Source: Excoecaria cochinchinensis
Taxonomy: Eukaryota > Streptophyta > Magnoliopsida > Malpighiales > Euphorbiaceae
DNA length: 64,000 nucleotides
Direction: 5' to 3'
Assembly (NCBI GenBank): GCA_947683425.1
Contig: CANTUQ010000003.1
Location: 3,658,001 to 3,722,000 of the forward strand
The notes beneath the pieces were generated by a model. The model did no database searches. It saw only the letters and a list, made by a program, of their open reading frames with translations, and was not told the origin of the DNA. Position 1 is the first letter of the stretch. Every line of letters begins with the position of its first letter. The translations under genes were made by a program, and so were the position numbers. Positions 12,181-24,066 of the stretch are shown here, piece by piece.

Positions 12181-12539
12181 TTCTAATAAAAAATTAGCGA
12201 CTATTTAGCGACTAACACGTTTAGTCGCTAAATGTACTATTTTAATTTGCGATAGAAATTTTTGTCGCTATTTAGTCATAATTTTATCTATTAAAATTAG
12301 CGACTAAAATTTAGTCGCTAAAATTTAGCGACAGAAATTTTTATCGCTAATTTAGTCGCTAAAAAAGGCACGTCTTTTTCGCGGCAAAATTTAGCGACTA
12401 ATTTTATTAACAGTCACTAAATTGCTTTTTCTATTGAAAAATTATGTTTTCACAACTAAATCTTTTTTTCATCGCAAAATAGCGACTAAATTTAGTCAGT
12501 CGCTAAATTTAGTTGCTAATCGCCATTTTTTTTATAGTG
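12181..12539. mobile_element. short CACTA-like non-autonomous element (about 360 bp)
   Basis: The right end reads ...GCCATTTTTTTTATAGTG, the inverse of a CACTA terminus. The left end (TTCTAATAAAAAATTAGCG) looks like a decayed version. The interior consists of many copies of TTTAGCGAC/GTCGCTAAA in both orientations, typical CACTA subterminal repeats. The flanking triplets (GTA left, ATA right) match only in part, so the exact left boundary is uncertain. Confidence 0.55.
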
Positions 12540-12949
12540 ATATATCCGTATTAACAATGTCCTATCTTGTTAATACTATGACTAGAGATATTTATATATT
12601 AATACATTTACATGTAATAGACCTCTCATATCATAAACTCTTTTATAATTGCCTTTGCAGTGTATTTATAATATCAATAACTATATTTATTAATTTAAGA
12701 CATAATATCAAGTAATATGTAGTCATAACATAGTATTAATAAATGTATATTACATTTTCGTAAATTAAAATTGACTTCATATACATGACATAATTTCCTA
12801 TTTTACATGAGTTCTAGAGCATATTCTTAACATTACATACCTGATGATTGGGTCAGCAACCAATCTTCCTTTATGGTGGACTTGCAATTTCACAATAATA
12901 CTTGCCAATATATGATTCCTACTTGAATTAATTATATAAAAATGCTTTA

Positions 12950-13749
12950 TATTGGCCTTTTAAGAGTAATGGCCATTTTTCTGTCAGAAGTGCTTATAAG
13001 TTATTTCATGGGAAAGTTTCTTCTTTGATGAATTTTGATTTTGCGTAGAACTCTCTTTGGAATCTTACTTTGCCTCTAAAGATTCGGATTTTCTTGTGGA
13101 GGTGCTTGTTAAATATTCTCCTAACTCGTAGTAATCTCATAAGTCGCCATGCCATTGATTTCTCCTGCTGTCCCTTTTGTTCGCCAATAGCAGAAGAATC
13201 AATCCATCATGCTCTGTTTGCTTGTCCTTCTTCTATATCCATTTGGCAGGCTAGCTCTTTGGGTTTGTGTTTTAATATTAATGATGAGGTGGAGCTTATT
13301 GTTGGTAAGTGGATTGCCCACATGCAGCAAGATGATCTCCTTCATGCAGTTTTTTTAATTTGGTCGATCTGGTATAGGAGAAATCAGTTTATTTGGAAGC
13401 AAAACCCAATGAGCATAGGGGTTGTGCTAAGGCTTGCTCAAGGTGGGTTAAACCAATGGATGGTTGTTCACCAAAAGGATTTTGAATACAATCCGTTTGC
13501 CCCGCCGCGTTTTCTGGAGATTTGGTCTCCTCCTCCAAATGGTTATGTGAAATGCAACTGTGATGCTGCTTTGATGAAGAATTTTAACAGAGTGGGTTAT
13601 GGGTGGATATGTAGGGATGCTACTAGGAAGTTCGTAGCTACTAGGCATGGGTCTCTCCTTTGCCCTCTTGATCCTGTTATATTGCTGAGGCAATGTCTAT
13701 GAAGGAAGCAAAGTGTGAGACTTGTTTAGATTGCGTGTTTATTAGCTGA
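12950..13749 (+). pseudogene. LINE 3' end: zf-RVT zinc-binding domain plus RNase H-like domain, decayed
   Basis: This is the C-terminal part of a plant L1-type non-LTR retrotransposon polyprotein. It opens with GHFSVRSAYKL, the usual start of the zf-RVT domain, then an in-frame TAG at 13046..13048. LPLKIRIFLWR and the zinc ligands follow (CCPFC near 13168, HHALFAC near 13210). An RNase H-like stretch begins PPNGYVKCNCDAAL (about 13531), including the first catalytic Asp, then GYGWICRD. A frameshift near 13675 moves the AEAMSMKEA-like helix into another frame, which ends at 13747..13749. The endonuclease and reverse transcriptase are absent, so this is a 5'-truncated or broken copy. Family identity is firm; the copy is not functional. 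Confidence 0.8.
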
Positions 13750-14823
13750 TGATGGGATAGAGATGAGTTGTAACTGTGTAAATGCCATGTAGGAGATACT
13801 CCAGGAGTGAGCTTTGAATTCTCGTAGTTTAACTTCATGGAATAGCATGATGATTTCATGCCCTACAAGTGCGAATTCTGCAGCTTCTTCATTCTAGGTT
13901 TATGATTAACAAAAAATGCACTTAATTATTGAAGTCAAAGCATAAAAACCCTTTCAATTTATCAAGTTACCCTGGTAGTAATAATCATAAAAAAAACTAT
14001 GAATTATATGCACGAGTCAAGAATTGTAATATTATGTTACAAATCAATTCTAAACTGTACAAACAGAAATTACAATGCCTTCAAGTTTTTACTCGAGGAC
14101 ACAAGTACGCTTAGTTGGATTCTCTTTCTATAGGCCTCGGCTAGCGTGTTGTTTGAGTACCGTAATTTAGAAAAGGATATAAAGCTTTATCCTTTCTAAA
14201 GCCATCTGATTTGCAGCAACTTTTAGGCATCATTTGAAGAACGTCCAAGATTGGGAAGTTTGTATGCTGAAATATACAGGACTGAGGTACTAGTAATTTT
14301 TTTTTTATTTTTTTTCACAATATGTACAATCTGGTCGTCCAGCCTCTAAAGTATCCAAGACCTGAAAAATTGCCAGACATTAGATTCAGAAGTCAAGAAA
14401 GAGATAAAAAGTTGAGACTATTTTGAAATCTAATTATGAGCCCAGTTTCTGCTTTCTGGATGTCTGATGTGCTTGCAAGCAACTTCCTATAAAATTAAAT
14501 GTATATGTAATATGCATTACTTTTAGTACTCAATGCACAAGAAAACGTAAAATGGAGTCAAGGCTCTGTGTCAAGAAACTAAGCATAAATCCTACCAATT
14601 CGTACTCATAACAACAGACTTTCCCCCCAAGGAAAAAATGCCAAAAAATAATCCTAATAAGAGAAATTTATTCTCATTTTCCATGTGTTTCTTTTGGATT
14701 TTGAGGGAGGATAGGCTGCTGAAAGAGTCAGAAATTTGAGAAACTTTTGCTGAAACTAAATGTTAATTTATTGATGATCTGATTCCTCCTAGGGACCACT
14801 CTCTTATATAGAGAGTTTTAGAT
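13750..14823. other. about 1.1 kb with no recognised gene
   Basis: AT-rich sequence between the LINE remnant and the TRIM. There are no convincing coding exons, target duplications or inverted ends. Part of it may be the 3' tail of the LINE insertion, but no poly(A) tail with matching flanks was identified. Confidence 0.3.
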
Positions 14824-14828
14824 GATGC

Positions 14829-15455
14829 TGTTAGGACTGCCAAATATTAGTTAACTCCACGTTAATATGATATTATCCGTTTTGAATCAAGGCAGCACGA
14901 ATTTGTTTTTGGATTCCTTCCAAAAAGTCTCACACTAATGGAGTAAAATAAATACTTTATATTTAAAGTGTTTCTTCCCTAATTTTTCAATGTGAAACTT
15001 GGCTTGTACCCTAATAATCCTTCTCTCAAACCAATGAGCATACAGCTTATCTCTTCCACTCGAGTGATAATCCATTTGATTCGTCAAATCATTCTGTACC
15101 GCCGTAATCAACCAACGGGACACGTCGCCTGACCACCACAATATCAGGAAGACTTTCGACACAAGACACCAAACACGAATCTCCAATCACGAAGTCATAT
15201 CGGGAGCCTCCCAAACAACGCAGTCTACTATTTCGGACCGTTTTCAAACCATGCCTCTGATACCACTTGTTAGAATTGCCAAACATTACTTAACTCTACA
15301 TTAGTATGATATTGTCCGTTTTGTATCAAATTCGCACGGATTTGTTTTTGGGTTCCTCCAAAAAATGCTCACATTGATGGAGTTAAGTTAACGCTTTATA
15401 TTTAACGTGTTTCTTCCTTAATTTTTTAATGTGTGACTTGGGTTGTATCCCAACA
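14829..15455 (-). mobile_element. TRIM: 627 bp miniature LTR retrotransposon, minus strand
   Basis: Two direct repeats of 188 bp each (14829..15016 and 15268..15455) begin TGTTAG and enclose about 250 bp of non-coding sequence. The right copy is bordered by a minus-strand tRNA-iMet primer site (15254..15265), so it is the 5' LTR. The flanking pentamers are GATGC (14824..14828) and GATGG (15456..15460), a 4/5 target-site duplication. It encodes nothing and would depend on another element's proteins. Confidence 0.85.
15254..15265 (-). other. tRNA-iMet primer-binding site of the TRIM
   Basis: The minus strand reads TGGTATCAGAGG two bases from the 5' LTR end at 15268. This fixes the orientation of the miniature element. 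Confidence 0.8.
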
Positions 15456-15464
15456 GATGGCAGC

Positions 15465-16711
15465 TAGGGCCGAACAGAACCTAACCAAATAAATTTTGAT
15501 CTATTTAATTCATTTTTTCGGATCTCAATTCATTCAGTTTTGAACCGAATTAAAATTATGGGTTATTTAGCTCGGTTTGGTCCGTAAAATTTAAAAAATA
15601 AATATATCGAATTGACCGAATTAATGAAAATACATTTTGTAATTTATTTAATATATTCATATTTTTGTTTTTACTGCATGGAAAATATTTAAATAATTTT
15701 TTTTAAAAAACTACTTTTTCACTTCTCAGCTCCTCTTCCCCTGTATTGATCTAAAGAGAGTATATAAAGAATTGAATAAATTATAATTTAACTCAATAGT
15801 AAAGAATTATAATTTCTTTACTTGTTCTAATGGATGGCAATTTGCAGATTTGTATTGTTTAATATTCTTTTTTTTTTTTTTTTTTGTTCATGAGTCTCAA
15901 AACTAATCCATTTAAATGTTTAAATTATCCAAGTTTAACTTCTTGCAAATATTGAAATGATTTAAATCATGCAACGTAATACTCAAATGTAAGTTTTGTT
16001 TTATTAATATCCAGGTTTTTTAGTTCTTGCAAATATATTGAGATGATTTAAATCAGGCAACTTAGTACTCAATATAAGTTTTGTTTTTATTAATATCCAG
16101 ATTTCTAAGTTCTCGCAAATATTTCTCTCTTTTTTGTTTTTTATTTTCTAAATAGCAACTCTTATTTTTTCCCCTTTTTGGTTAAAAAAATCTTTTTGAT
16201 TCCATTTTATAGTATTTTTGCTTCTTAGTTAAGTTTTTAGGGAGTCAACTTTAGATTTAATTTTAAATTTTAATCATAACTCTTGAATTGTATTTCAAAC
16301 CTGGTAGTTTTTTTCTTTCCTTCTGTATGTTGCATTATTGATTGAAGAATTATGAATTTATGTTTGTCTATTATTTTAATTATTTATTTAATATGTGATT
16401 TTGATTAATATTTATTAAAAACAAAAGATGATGAATTTATGTCCAGCATTTCTATTTTAGTTAATTTAAATGGTTTTATTTATTGAAAATAAATTAATTT
16501 AATTAATGGATCCATATAAATTAAAAAGCTAGTTAAAAAAGAGACTCATAAAGTCTAGAATCAAACCAAACCAACCAAAATATTCGGTCTATTCGGTTTC
16601 GTTTATATAAAATTCGATTTGTATTTCGGTTCTCCTTATTTATACTATTTAGTTTTCAGTCTATTAGGTTCAGTCTAAAACCGAACTTAACCCATCAAAT
16701 GAACAGCCCTA
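15465..16711. mobile_element. non-autonomous hAT-superfamily transposon (1,247 bp)
   Basis: Inverted ends: TAGGGCCGAACAG on the left, and TAGGGCTGTTCA when the right end is read inward. The flanking 8 bp ATGGCAGC is repeated exactly (15457..15464 and 16712..16719), the hAT signature. Subterminal CGGTTTGGT/TTCGGTT motifs occur near both ends. There is no transposase. It inserted next to the right end of the TRIM, so it is younger than the TRIM. Confidence 0.9.
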
Positions 16712-16719
16712 ATGGCAGC

Positions 16720-17076
16720 AATAATTTCCCATTTAACCTAACAAGAAAGTAATCAACCACCTCTAAAACAACGGAATATTTTACTTCTACGATAGATGTT
16801 TCAACAGCTAGAAAAACTATCAATTAAAGGGGCAGCAACATTATCAAGCATTCAAGAGTTTCTAATACAAGCTAACTGTGATCTTACCTGCATGAGACAA
16901 AAGTTATAGCACATAGAACCAAAGGTATTTCTTCCTTTTCAAAGTTGCTTGCAAGCACAACCATTTGCAGGGAACATTGAACATGCATAATTTATATCTC
17001 AGAACTGTAAAAAAGCAAACAACAAATTCTTCCAAGTGAACATGTTTGCGTACCTATTTGGAAAAAGCTAAGGGGA
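16720..17076 (-). other. formin 3' untranslated/downstream region
   Basis: Sequence just beyond the formin stop codon on the minus strand. It should hold the 3' UTR and polyadenylation site. I cannot identify a single convincing AATAAA signal, so no cleavage site is proposed. Confidence 0.4.
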
Positions 17077-20000
17077 TCAACTCTCATCATCTGAACTGGA
17101 ATAGTCGATTCGCCTTCCTATGAAGGCAGGAAATAATCGCTTATGATGAGAAGAATCAGAATGGTCACAATTGTCTGGAGAAGATAACGGTCCTGGAACT
17201 TCCCTTTTAGACTTTCTTGGTTTTGCTGCTCTGACAACTCTGACATCTATACATGCCTTATCTAACATTATCAGGAAGTCGCGGACGATTATGAACAACC
17301 GCAAACCTTCATTCTTACCTGCCTTCCCATGAAAATAGTCTGCTGTGCTCTGTACAAGTCCCGTTATCCTTTTTTCTTCTTCTAATATCCATGAGATTTC
17401 AGATTCTGCACGATCTACGAAAGTAGCAAGTGCAGTGTAGAATTTATTGTCTTCTTCCAAACTCTTCAAATCAGATTGCAGAAAAGCTTTCATTTTTATC
17501 AATGACTGCTCAAGTTTGGGTGGTGTAGAAGTTAGGACATCAGCATCTACAGCTGCTGCTTTTTTTACATCTTCTAGTTCAGTGCTTAAACCTGAAACTA
17601 CCTTAAGACCAAGGCTGCGATAATCTTCTCCTGATTCCTGTGTAGAATCCTCAATTAAATCCTCCGAACGCACACTAGAAAGACTCCTGCTTTCTTTTGC
17701 TGCTCGGGCAGCACGTATGCCTTCAGAACGGATAATCTCCTGCACAACAAAATGCAAGAGTGTAGTCTTCCCATCCGTTCCCTTAACATCAGAGAGTTTC
17801 AAAAGGGTGTCCAGCTTAAAGGCCTGTGCTCCACCACGATATGTACCATCATTCATGCGGTTACCAGTTTTCAGAACAGCTTCCAACAACTTTAGGAATA
17901 GCCTGCTGTTTCTGAGCTTGCCACTAGCCACCTGCTCACCCAAAATGGAGTTTTAATCATATTGCCACATGCAAAAGTCATTTCTGGCTATAGTAAATTT
18001 AAGTATTATGTGAGGCATGAAAAATAATTTTCAAGGATGCAAGTTTCCCAGCATGATTATATGCAAAACATGTCATGATCTGATTCCCCGACTAATGGGG
18101 GAGAAATCTATAATTTAGTAAACCAAGGATTATATTGAGAATTCATGAATTAGATGTTTAATTATGAAATTTCTATATTGAGTATCTCACCTCAAGAGTT
18201 GCAAAGCACTCTTTCAGAGTTGATAATTCTTCCTGGAGAGAACTCATGAATAGTAATGCTTCCATTCTTTTGAATGCAAATGGGATGTCAACCAAGATTT
18301 TCAGGAAACGCTCTGCAGGGCCCAGTTGAGAAGTATCGCCTGTGAATAACCTAAGCTTCAATTCCTCTTCTGGTGTTGGTGCCATCTTAAGCAAAGTTTG
18401 GAGAAGCTCTGCTGGAAGTTCAGTGCCTGACTCAGTTGATAAGGAATAAGTTAATCTATGCCTTGATGCTTAAACATCAGGTATAATAACACGAAAGAAT
18501 ATAATATATATGTCCCGATAATATAAGAAGATCTGCAAATTTGGCTGCTGAAAAGATGAAAACAGACTAAATTAAGACTTATTTAAAGAAATGCACTTTT
18601 CCGCTTAATTTAGATTCCAACAATAATTCAATAACTTGAAGAAATTTTTGTTAAACTATAATGCTGATCATCAACTTCTAATCTATTCACCAATGAGATT
18701 TCAACTGCGAATGGTTTACGAAATCATAATGACCATTCATCCAGCCAAAATTGAGAAATAAAACAGCGGTAATAATGAGCACAATTTTGACTGGTTGTTT
18801 TTCAATTTTTATAGGTGATCTTGGAAGGGACATCTATAATGAAGAAAGAACATCATTTGTCGAGAGTGGAAGACTTGAAGCACTCCAAGAACAAAATTCT
18901 CAAACTTGGCTTTCCATTAAATCAAACTTTACTCATGGTGTAACTATATGAGGAACAGCTCCAGCGGAAGAAAATGAAGAAACCAAAGGAAAGAAAGGAT
19001 ACTGTTGGAAATTCTATACGCTAATGTCCTACTATCCCCAATAGATAAAACAATAGAAAATAAATGAAAGGAAAAACAGGGAGAAAATGAAGATGATAGA
19101 CAAAATGTTATCATGATCGAAGAGTGATTATATATAATTATAAAAATTTATAGAATAAATACATATTAAAAGGAAAAAAAAAAATCTTTAAAAAATGACT
19201 ACAGTTATGCAATCACATTGCATGCTTTTTCTTCATTCTTTCTTTATTCTCTTCATGGGGTAGAGATAAATGAGAGAAGCTAATTACCTTCTTCGAGGGC
19301 ATCAAGTACTTCTTCTGTAGTCACATTCAATGCCCGTAGAAGGATTGATAAATTTTGCGCTTTTCTAGTATCGATGATCTGTATATAATGGACTGAAGGC
19401 TCAGATGAATCTTTTTTGGTATCCTTCTTCCCACTAGCTGTGGCATTATATCCAAATAAAGTCTCTATCATCTCCTCATTGAACCTGCCAAATTGACATA
19501 TTTCATGCAATGAGATATTGTTTGGTAAAACTGAATTTAATATCAAACAGATTTTTGAGCCTTACTGGAACGATCCAGAACTAATCTCATGCCAGACCAT
19601 AGAATGGTCAGAGCTGGCCATAACCTTATCCCAGAAAAATGGCTTCAATTTGGTTTTTGGAGCTCCAGAATCACTCGAATCATCTTTTCCAGTGAAGTCA
19701 TTTTGACCTGGACGTTTTATTCCAAAAAATGAAGTCTTTAACTTGGCCTTCGGTGGAGGCGCAGGTGGAGCACCAGGTTTTGGAGGTGGTGGGGGAGCAG
19801 GAGCAGGATCAGGAGCAGGAGGAGGAGAAGGAGGAGAATGAGGAGATGATGGCAGTGATTCAGGAGCTGAAGGAGCTGGTCTTCCAGGAGGAGGGCTTAC
19901 GATACATAATGCTTCTCCATCATTGACTTTTGATAATGGTTTCTCCCATAATGACGATTCTTCGCCATTTTTAATAGGCATATTGCCCTCAAAAGTATTC

Positions 20001-21768
20001 ATTTTGTTGTTAAAACCGTACGACCCTTGGTAAAGAGGATGTCCTAAACGAGATGAATTGTGAGAAGAACCTGAAACTTGAGTTAGATAGATAGATTATT
20101 AATGTGCTTTTCAAACTGAAATGATTCAGTGATGAAAGGATAAGTCCAGAAATACATACTAGTAGAGATATCACTCAAGTGAAGGAGAGGCCTCTCATCT
20201 CTAAATCCAGTTCTCTTGTTTCTACCCTTAAAACAAATCCAACAGCAGAAGAGCAAAGCAACAAAAGAAAAAGTTGCTGTTGCAGTTGCAAAAATTGCAA
20301 TTAAAACTTCATCCGTTATGACCTCTGCATCAACATGTTGAGGTTGAGGCGCATGAGCATGAGATCTACGGGGAGAATTTGACTGAGCTGCATCTGATGG
20401 AGAATGTTTAGGAGCTGCCTGTGGTGGAGAATGCATAAGAGTTGCATAAAATGGCGATGGGGCAGGTGGAGTACTCATATCCTGCTGTTGGCCTTGGCTT
20501 AGTTGTTGATCTTGACTTGGGGGTGGAAAGGCAGTTGATGGTGGTGGTGGAACCTCACTTGTGGATGCTGTTGCAGGTTTTGGAGCTAGAGTTTGAGTAG
20601 GTGGTCTATTTCTATTATAATTACCAGCCAGATACCGTCTCGGACTACATGGCCAATCAAGAGGCAAAGCGAAACAATTGATAAACCAATGCATAGGGCT
20701 AGCACCTTGGGAAGAAACACCAAAAATAAACATTTTCTTCCACAAACAATCCAAGAGTTCTTGTCTAGTTTGAGATGGCAAGACATTGACAACTTCATGT
20801 ATGTATATTGATTTTAGTTTGGTAGATGCATCCTGACGCAAACACAAGTCAAAACCTTTAAAACTATCTGAACTATCTATCATTTTGCTCTTGCAATGTA
20901 TCCATGCCAGCTTTGCCTGTAGTTAAAATATTTCATCCGCTTCACAAGTTAGTAAATCAATTACATGGACCAATGTTTATTTCAATGTAAGCATCAACCA
21001 ATTTCACCACTTGCCACATGTATTACTTCATGGAGAAATCGTGAAGATTAATTAGATTCCATTGAAAATGATTTTTGCAAAAATCAGTTGATTATATTTT
21101 CTACATAAGCAATTATCCATGCATAGTATGGCCTTATAAGGAAAGCTAAAAGATTTCTAGTAGAGCTTAACACCAATTAGTTCTAAGCCTTTTGACTTTA
21201 AAATGTTAGGCTCAATTCTTTCAACTCAACACTGCAGAGGAACCAGATGCCAAAATACATTTTCACTATATTCGACAAGATGGTAAATGCCTCGCACACG
21301 TAACCATCTATTTCTTTCTTTGCAGGAATCAAATTATTGATACAAGATAGAATAAATTCGAATTCTTCATGACATTATCTAAAGAAAAAAAGGATTAGCA
21401 GTTTATTAGCCATTAAAAAGCTTTCAAAATCCATTGATGAACAAACAATTTGCACAGGCTTCAAACAAGCATTAGCCCGCAATTCTCAAGAGAAATTAAC
21501 AGTATAAGATAAAATAAAATCAAACGGGTTTCATAATTTGCTAAAAAAATTCACAGTCTCATAATTTGCTAAAAAATTCATAGTCATGAACCATATTAAG
21601 AAGAAATTAAAGAGAGGATGTACATACATTTTTCTCGTCTATCTGAGGACAGGCATTGTTAGAAAGTATGTCCGAACTTCTTCTCGTTCCTTTTGTTAAT
21701 CGGCCCATTGACAACACGCAAAACAGAATAAACAACACAAATGCAAAGCCAGATTTTCTCAATTCCAT
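17077..21768 (-). CDS. class I formin (FH1/FH2 actin-nucleating membrane protein), 6 exons, 896 aa
   Basis: The FH2 dimer nucleates actin filaments and stays on barbed ends; FH1 recruits profilin-actin; the transmembrane part ties this to the plasma membrane and wall. Coding exons on the minus strand: 21768..21628, 20916..20160, 20070..19566, 19484..19288, 18426..18191 and 17931..17077. All introns are GT-AG and phases match, giving 897 codons with stop. Residues 1..~26 form a signal peptide (GFAFVLFILFCVLSMG). About 48..160 is a Cys-containing ectodomain, then Pro/Ser-rich extensin-like sequence to about 247. The membrane segment is about 249..276 (LIAIFATATATFSFVALLFC). FH1 is about 358..407 and FH2 about 438..835, with KLKPFFWDKV at its start and GNRMNDGTYRGG near 635. 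The tail ends SSSDDES. Length and layout fit plant class I formins of the FH5/FH11 type; the exact orthologue is not resolved. No nonsense codons: the only intact host gene here. Confidence 0.93.
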
Positions 21769-21960
21769 TGCCTCTCAAATCATCACCCCGTTCGCGTAAT
21801 AACCTTTTCATGATCTTCAAATTTTTTTCTCATAAATAATTCGAAACCAAACACAAGCACAATATATTGTTGTTCTCTTCGGCCAAGAACAAAATTCCAC
21901 CTTGAATTCAAATACCATTTTTTATATTTCAACCCATTCGCACGTCAAACTACTATGAAA
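21769..21960 (-). promoter_or_regulatory. formin 5' leader and probable core promoter, with TATA-like box at 21920..21927
   Basis: The minus strand has ATATAAAA about 150 bp upstream of the start codon in otherwise mixed-composition DNA. The start codon was chosen because it opens the signal peptide and the reading frame continues into exon 2. The transcription start is not visible; the TATA call rests on sequence alone. Confidence 0.35.
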
Positions 21961-23503
21961 ATGGCCCATAAAGCATAACAACGTTTCCAATCTTAATAAC
22001 TCGGATTAAGATTGGAAGAAGAAGATAAATTCGAATCAAGAATATCCTTATGACAAATAATAATGAAGATAAAATAATACTAAACAAAACTACAAATTTG
22101 TCATTTTTTTTTTTAAAAATCCGAAATGAAGGTATGATTAATGGGATTTTGGCTCGTTGGAATGTTTCATGTTTTTCGGGGCAAGAGAAAATCTGGCGTG
22201 AGAAAAATTGACGCGTAAACAAACGGGAGGAGTAAAAAGCATTGTTTTATTTTCATGTTCTCATTGTTTTTTTTAGTGTGTTGAAGGCTCTTGTTATGAA
22301 ATATTTATGACTACTAATCCACCACCTATGCTATCATGAAATTATTCCTTATATTAAATTATATTTCATAACGAACAATTTTTTTCTTTTTCTATTTGTT
22401 TTTAAATATTTTATTTTTCCATTTTGTTAGCTTAGATAACCATGTAATAATGAGTAGCAACCCAATGCGCATATACATGTGGTGTGCGGTTATTTGAACC
22501 ATTAGATCGCACATATTTCATTCCATCAGACGGTTCAAATTCGTACGCACCACATACGCTCACCTTACTCTTCCCAAAATATCAGCCTATATTATACAAT
22601 AATATTTCTCTCTATTTGAAGTTACTTATTTTATTATACTAATTATTAGCAAATTACCCATACAAGTTATGTTGAAATATTGTCCGACAGAGGGAAAATA
22701 ATGTTAACTTTAAAAAATATTAAAAAAATATGATGCTTGGTTAGACCTGTCAAATATATTAGATCTGATCGGGTCAATTTTGTGCTGGATCAATTCCTAT
22801 TTATTTTGAGTTGAGTTGGATTGAATCGGATCTCAAATCAAAGTCACATTTTTTTTCAATAATATCGGATTGATTGATAGATTTTCAAATTATTGAATTA
22901 ATTTTTATTTTTATATTATTTTTTCTCAAATATTAATATATTTCAGCTACTTTTAAATTTTAATAATAACATATGCAAATTCAAAAAAAATTACTAAAAT
23001 AATATATGTACATGTAATATAAAAAGATTCAATTACCGTATCATTTTATATTAACTATTTTGTTCAATAAATACACACATGCTTAAAAATGTGTGTGTGT
23101 ATATATATATATACATGTATTTGTGTGCGCGCGTGCATGTGTGTTTGTAAAATTGGATCTTTTTAAAAAAAACAATTTGAATTATTCTATGAATTGAAAA
23201 TTTTAAAAATAAAATTTACTAAAAAAAAGTGGAGCATTCAAGTTGACCTTTGACTTGATATGTTTGAATTAGTTTTGAACCAATTTATTCGGATTACCGA
23301 TTAAAATGGGTTCAACACTTAATTTTTTGGTTCAAATTTGGGCTCGAATCATTTTTTTTTCAGGTGAGTTTGGATCAAATTTTGGATCAGAATCAAAAAT
23401 TGACAAATCGATATTAGGTTGTAAACTATCTAGAAAAGTGGTACAAAACCGAAATGTCGGGCTTCGGTTTCATACAAGTGTCATAAAATTAGGGACATAT
23501 GTA
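21961..23503. other. intergenic region upstream of the formin
   Basis: No gene is seen. It contains a ~120 bp inverted repeat (22452..22570). A region near 22740..23480 has GGGTC/GATCGG and TTGGGTTC-type motifs like those near hAT ends, but without clear termini. There is also a TG/TA dinucleotide tract at about 23088..23125. It probably includes the distal formin promoter. Confidence 0.4.
22452..22570. repeat. about 120 bp imperfect inverted repeat (foldback)
   Basis: Left half: GAGTAG..., then ATGTGGTGTGCG, then TTTGAACC. Right half: the complements in reverse order, GGTTCAAA, then CGCACCACAT, then TTACTC. The halves can pair over most of their length. It may be a tiny MITE or a hairpin-forming sequence. 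No target duplication was seen. Confidence 0.5.
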
Positions 23504-23849
23504 TAGGGATGCTCACGGGGCGGGGCGGGGGCGGGGAGTGGCTCCCCCATCCCCGCCCCGCGTAGGGGCGGGGATTCCCCGTCCCCGCCCCCGCTAGGGA
23601 CGCGGGGGGAAAATCCCCCCCGTCCCCGCCCCCGCGGGGATCCCCGTTCCCCGCGGGGATCCCCGTCCCCGTAAAAAAAAATTAATTTTAATAAAAAAAA
23701 TTAATTTGATGGACATTTTTGATCCAAATTAAAAATATTTTATAAAATTTAATAATTTAAAATTAAAAATATTTCATATAATTTAAATATAAATATTTTA
23801 TACAATTAAAATATAAATATTTATAAATATTCCATACAATTTATACATT

Positions 23850-23910
<61 letters not shown>

Positions 23911-24066
23911 CGGGGCGGGGACCCCTCTCCCCGTCCCCGCCCCGAATTCAAGGGCGGGGATTTTTTCCCCCCCATCCCCGCCCCCGCGGGGGAAAAATTC
24001 GGGGATTCCCCGTTCGGGTCGGGTCCCCGCGGGGGACGGGGAATCCCCGCCCCATGAGCATCCCTA
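23504..24066. mobile_element. GC-armed non-autonomous hAT element, copy 1 (563 bp)
   Basis: Ends TAGGGATGCTCACGGGG and, read inward from the right, TAGGGATGCTCATGGGG. The 8 bp flanks are CATATGTA (23496..23503) and GATATGTA (24067..24074), 7/8 identical. Both arms are runs of CGGGG/CCCCG blocks; the core is AT-rich with a (TA)n tract at about 23857..23907. It is non-coding: open frames across the arms are composition artefacts. A relative lies at 60336..61094. Confidence 0.85.

Noticed and set aside
19518..19926. Plus-strand frames opposite formin exon 3
   Set aside because: They are the antisense of the FH1 and early FH2 coding exon (Glu/Gln/Gly-rich shadow of the proline-rich region).
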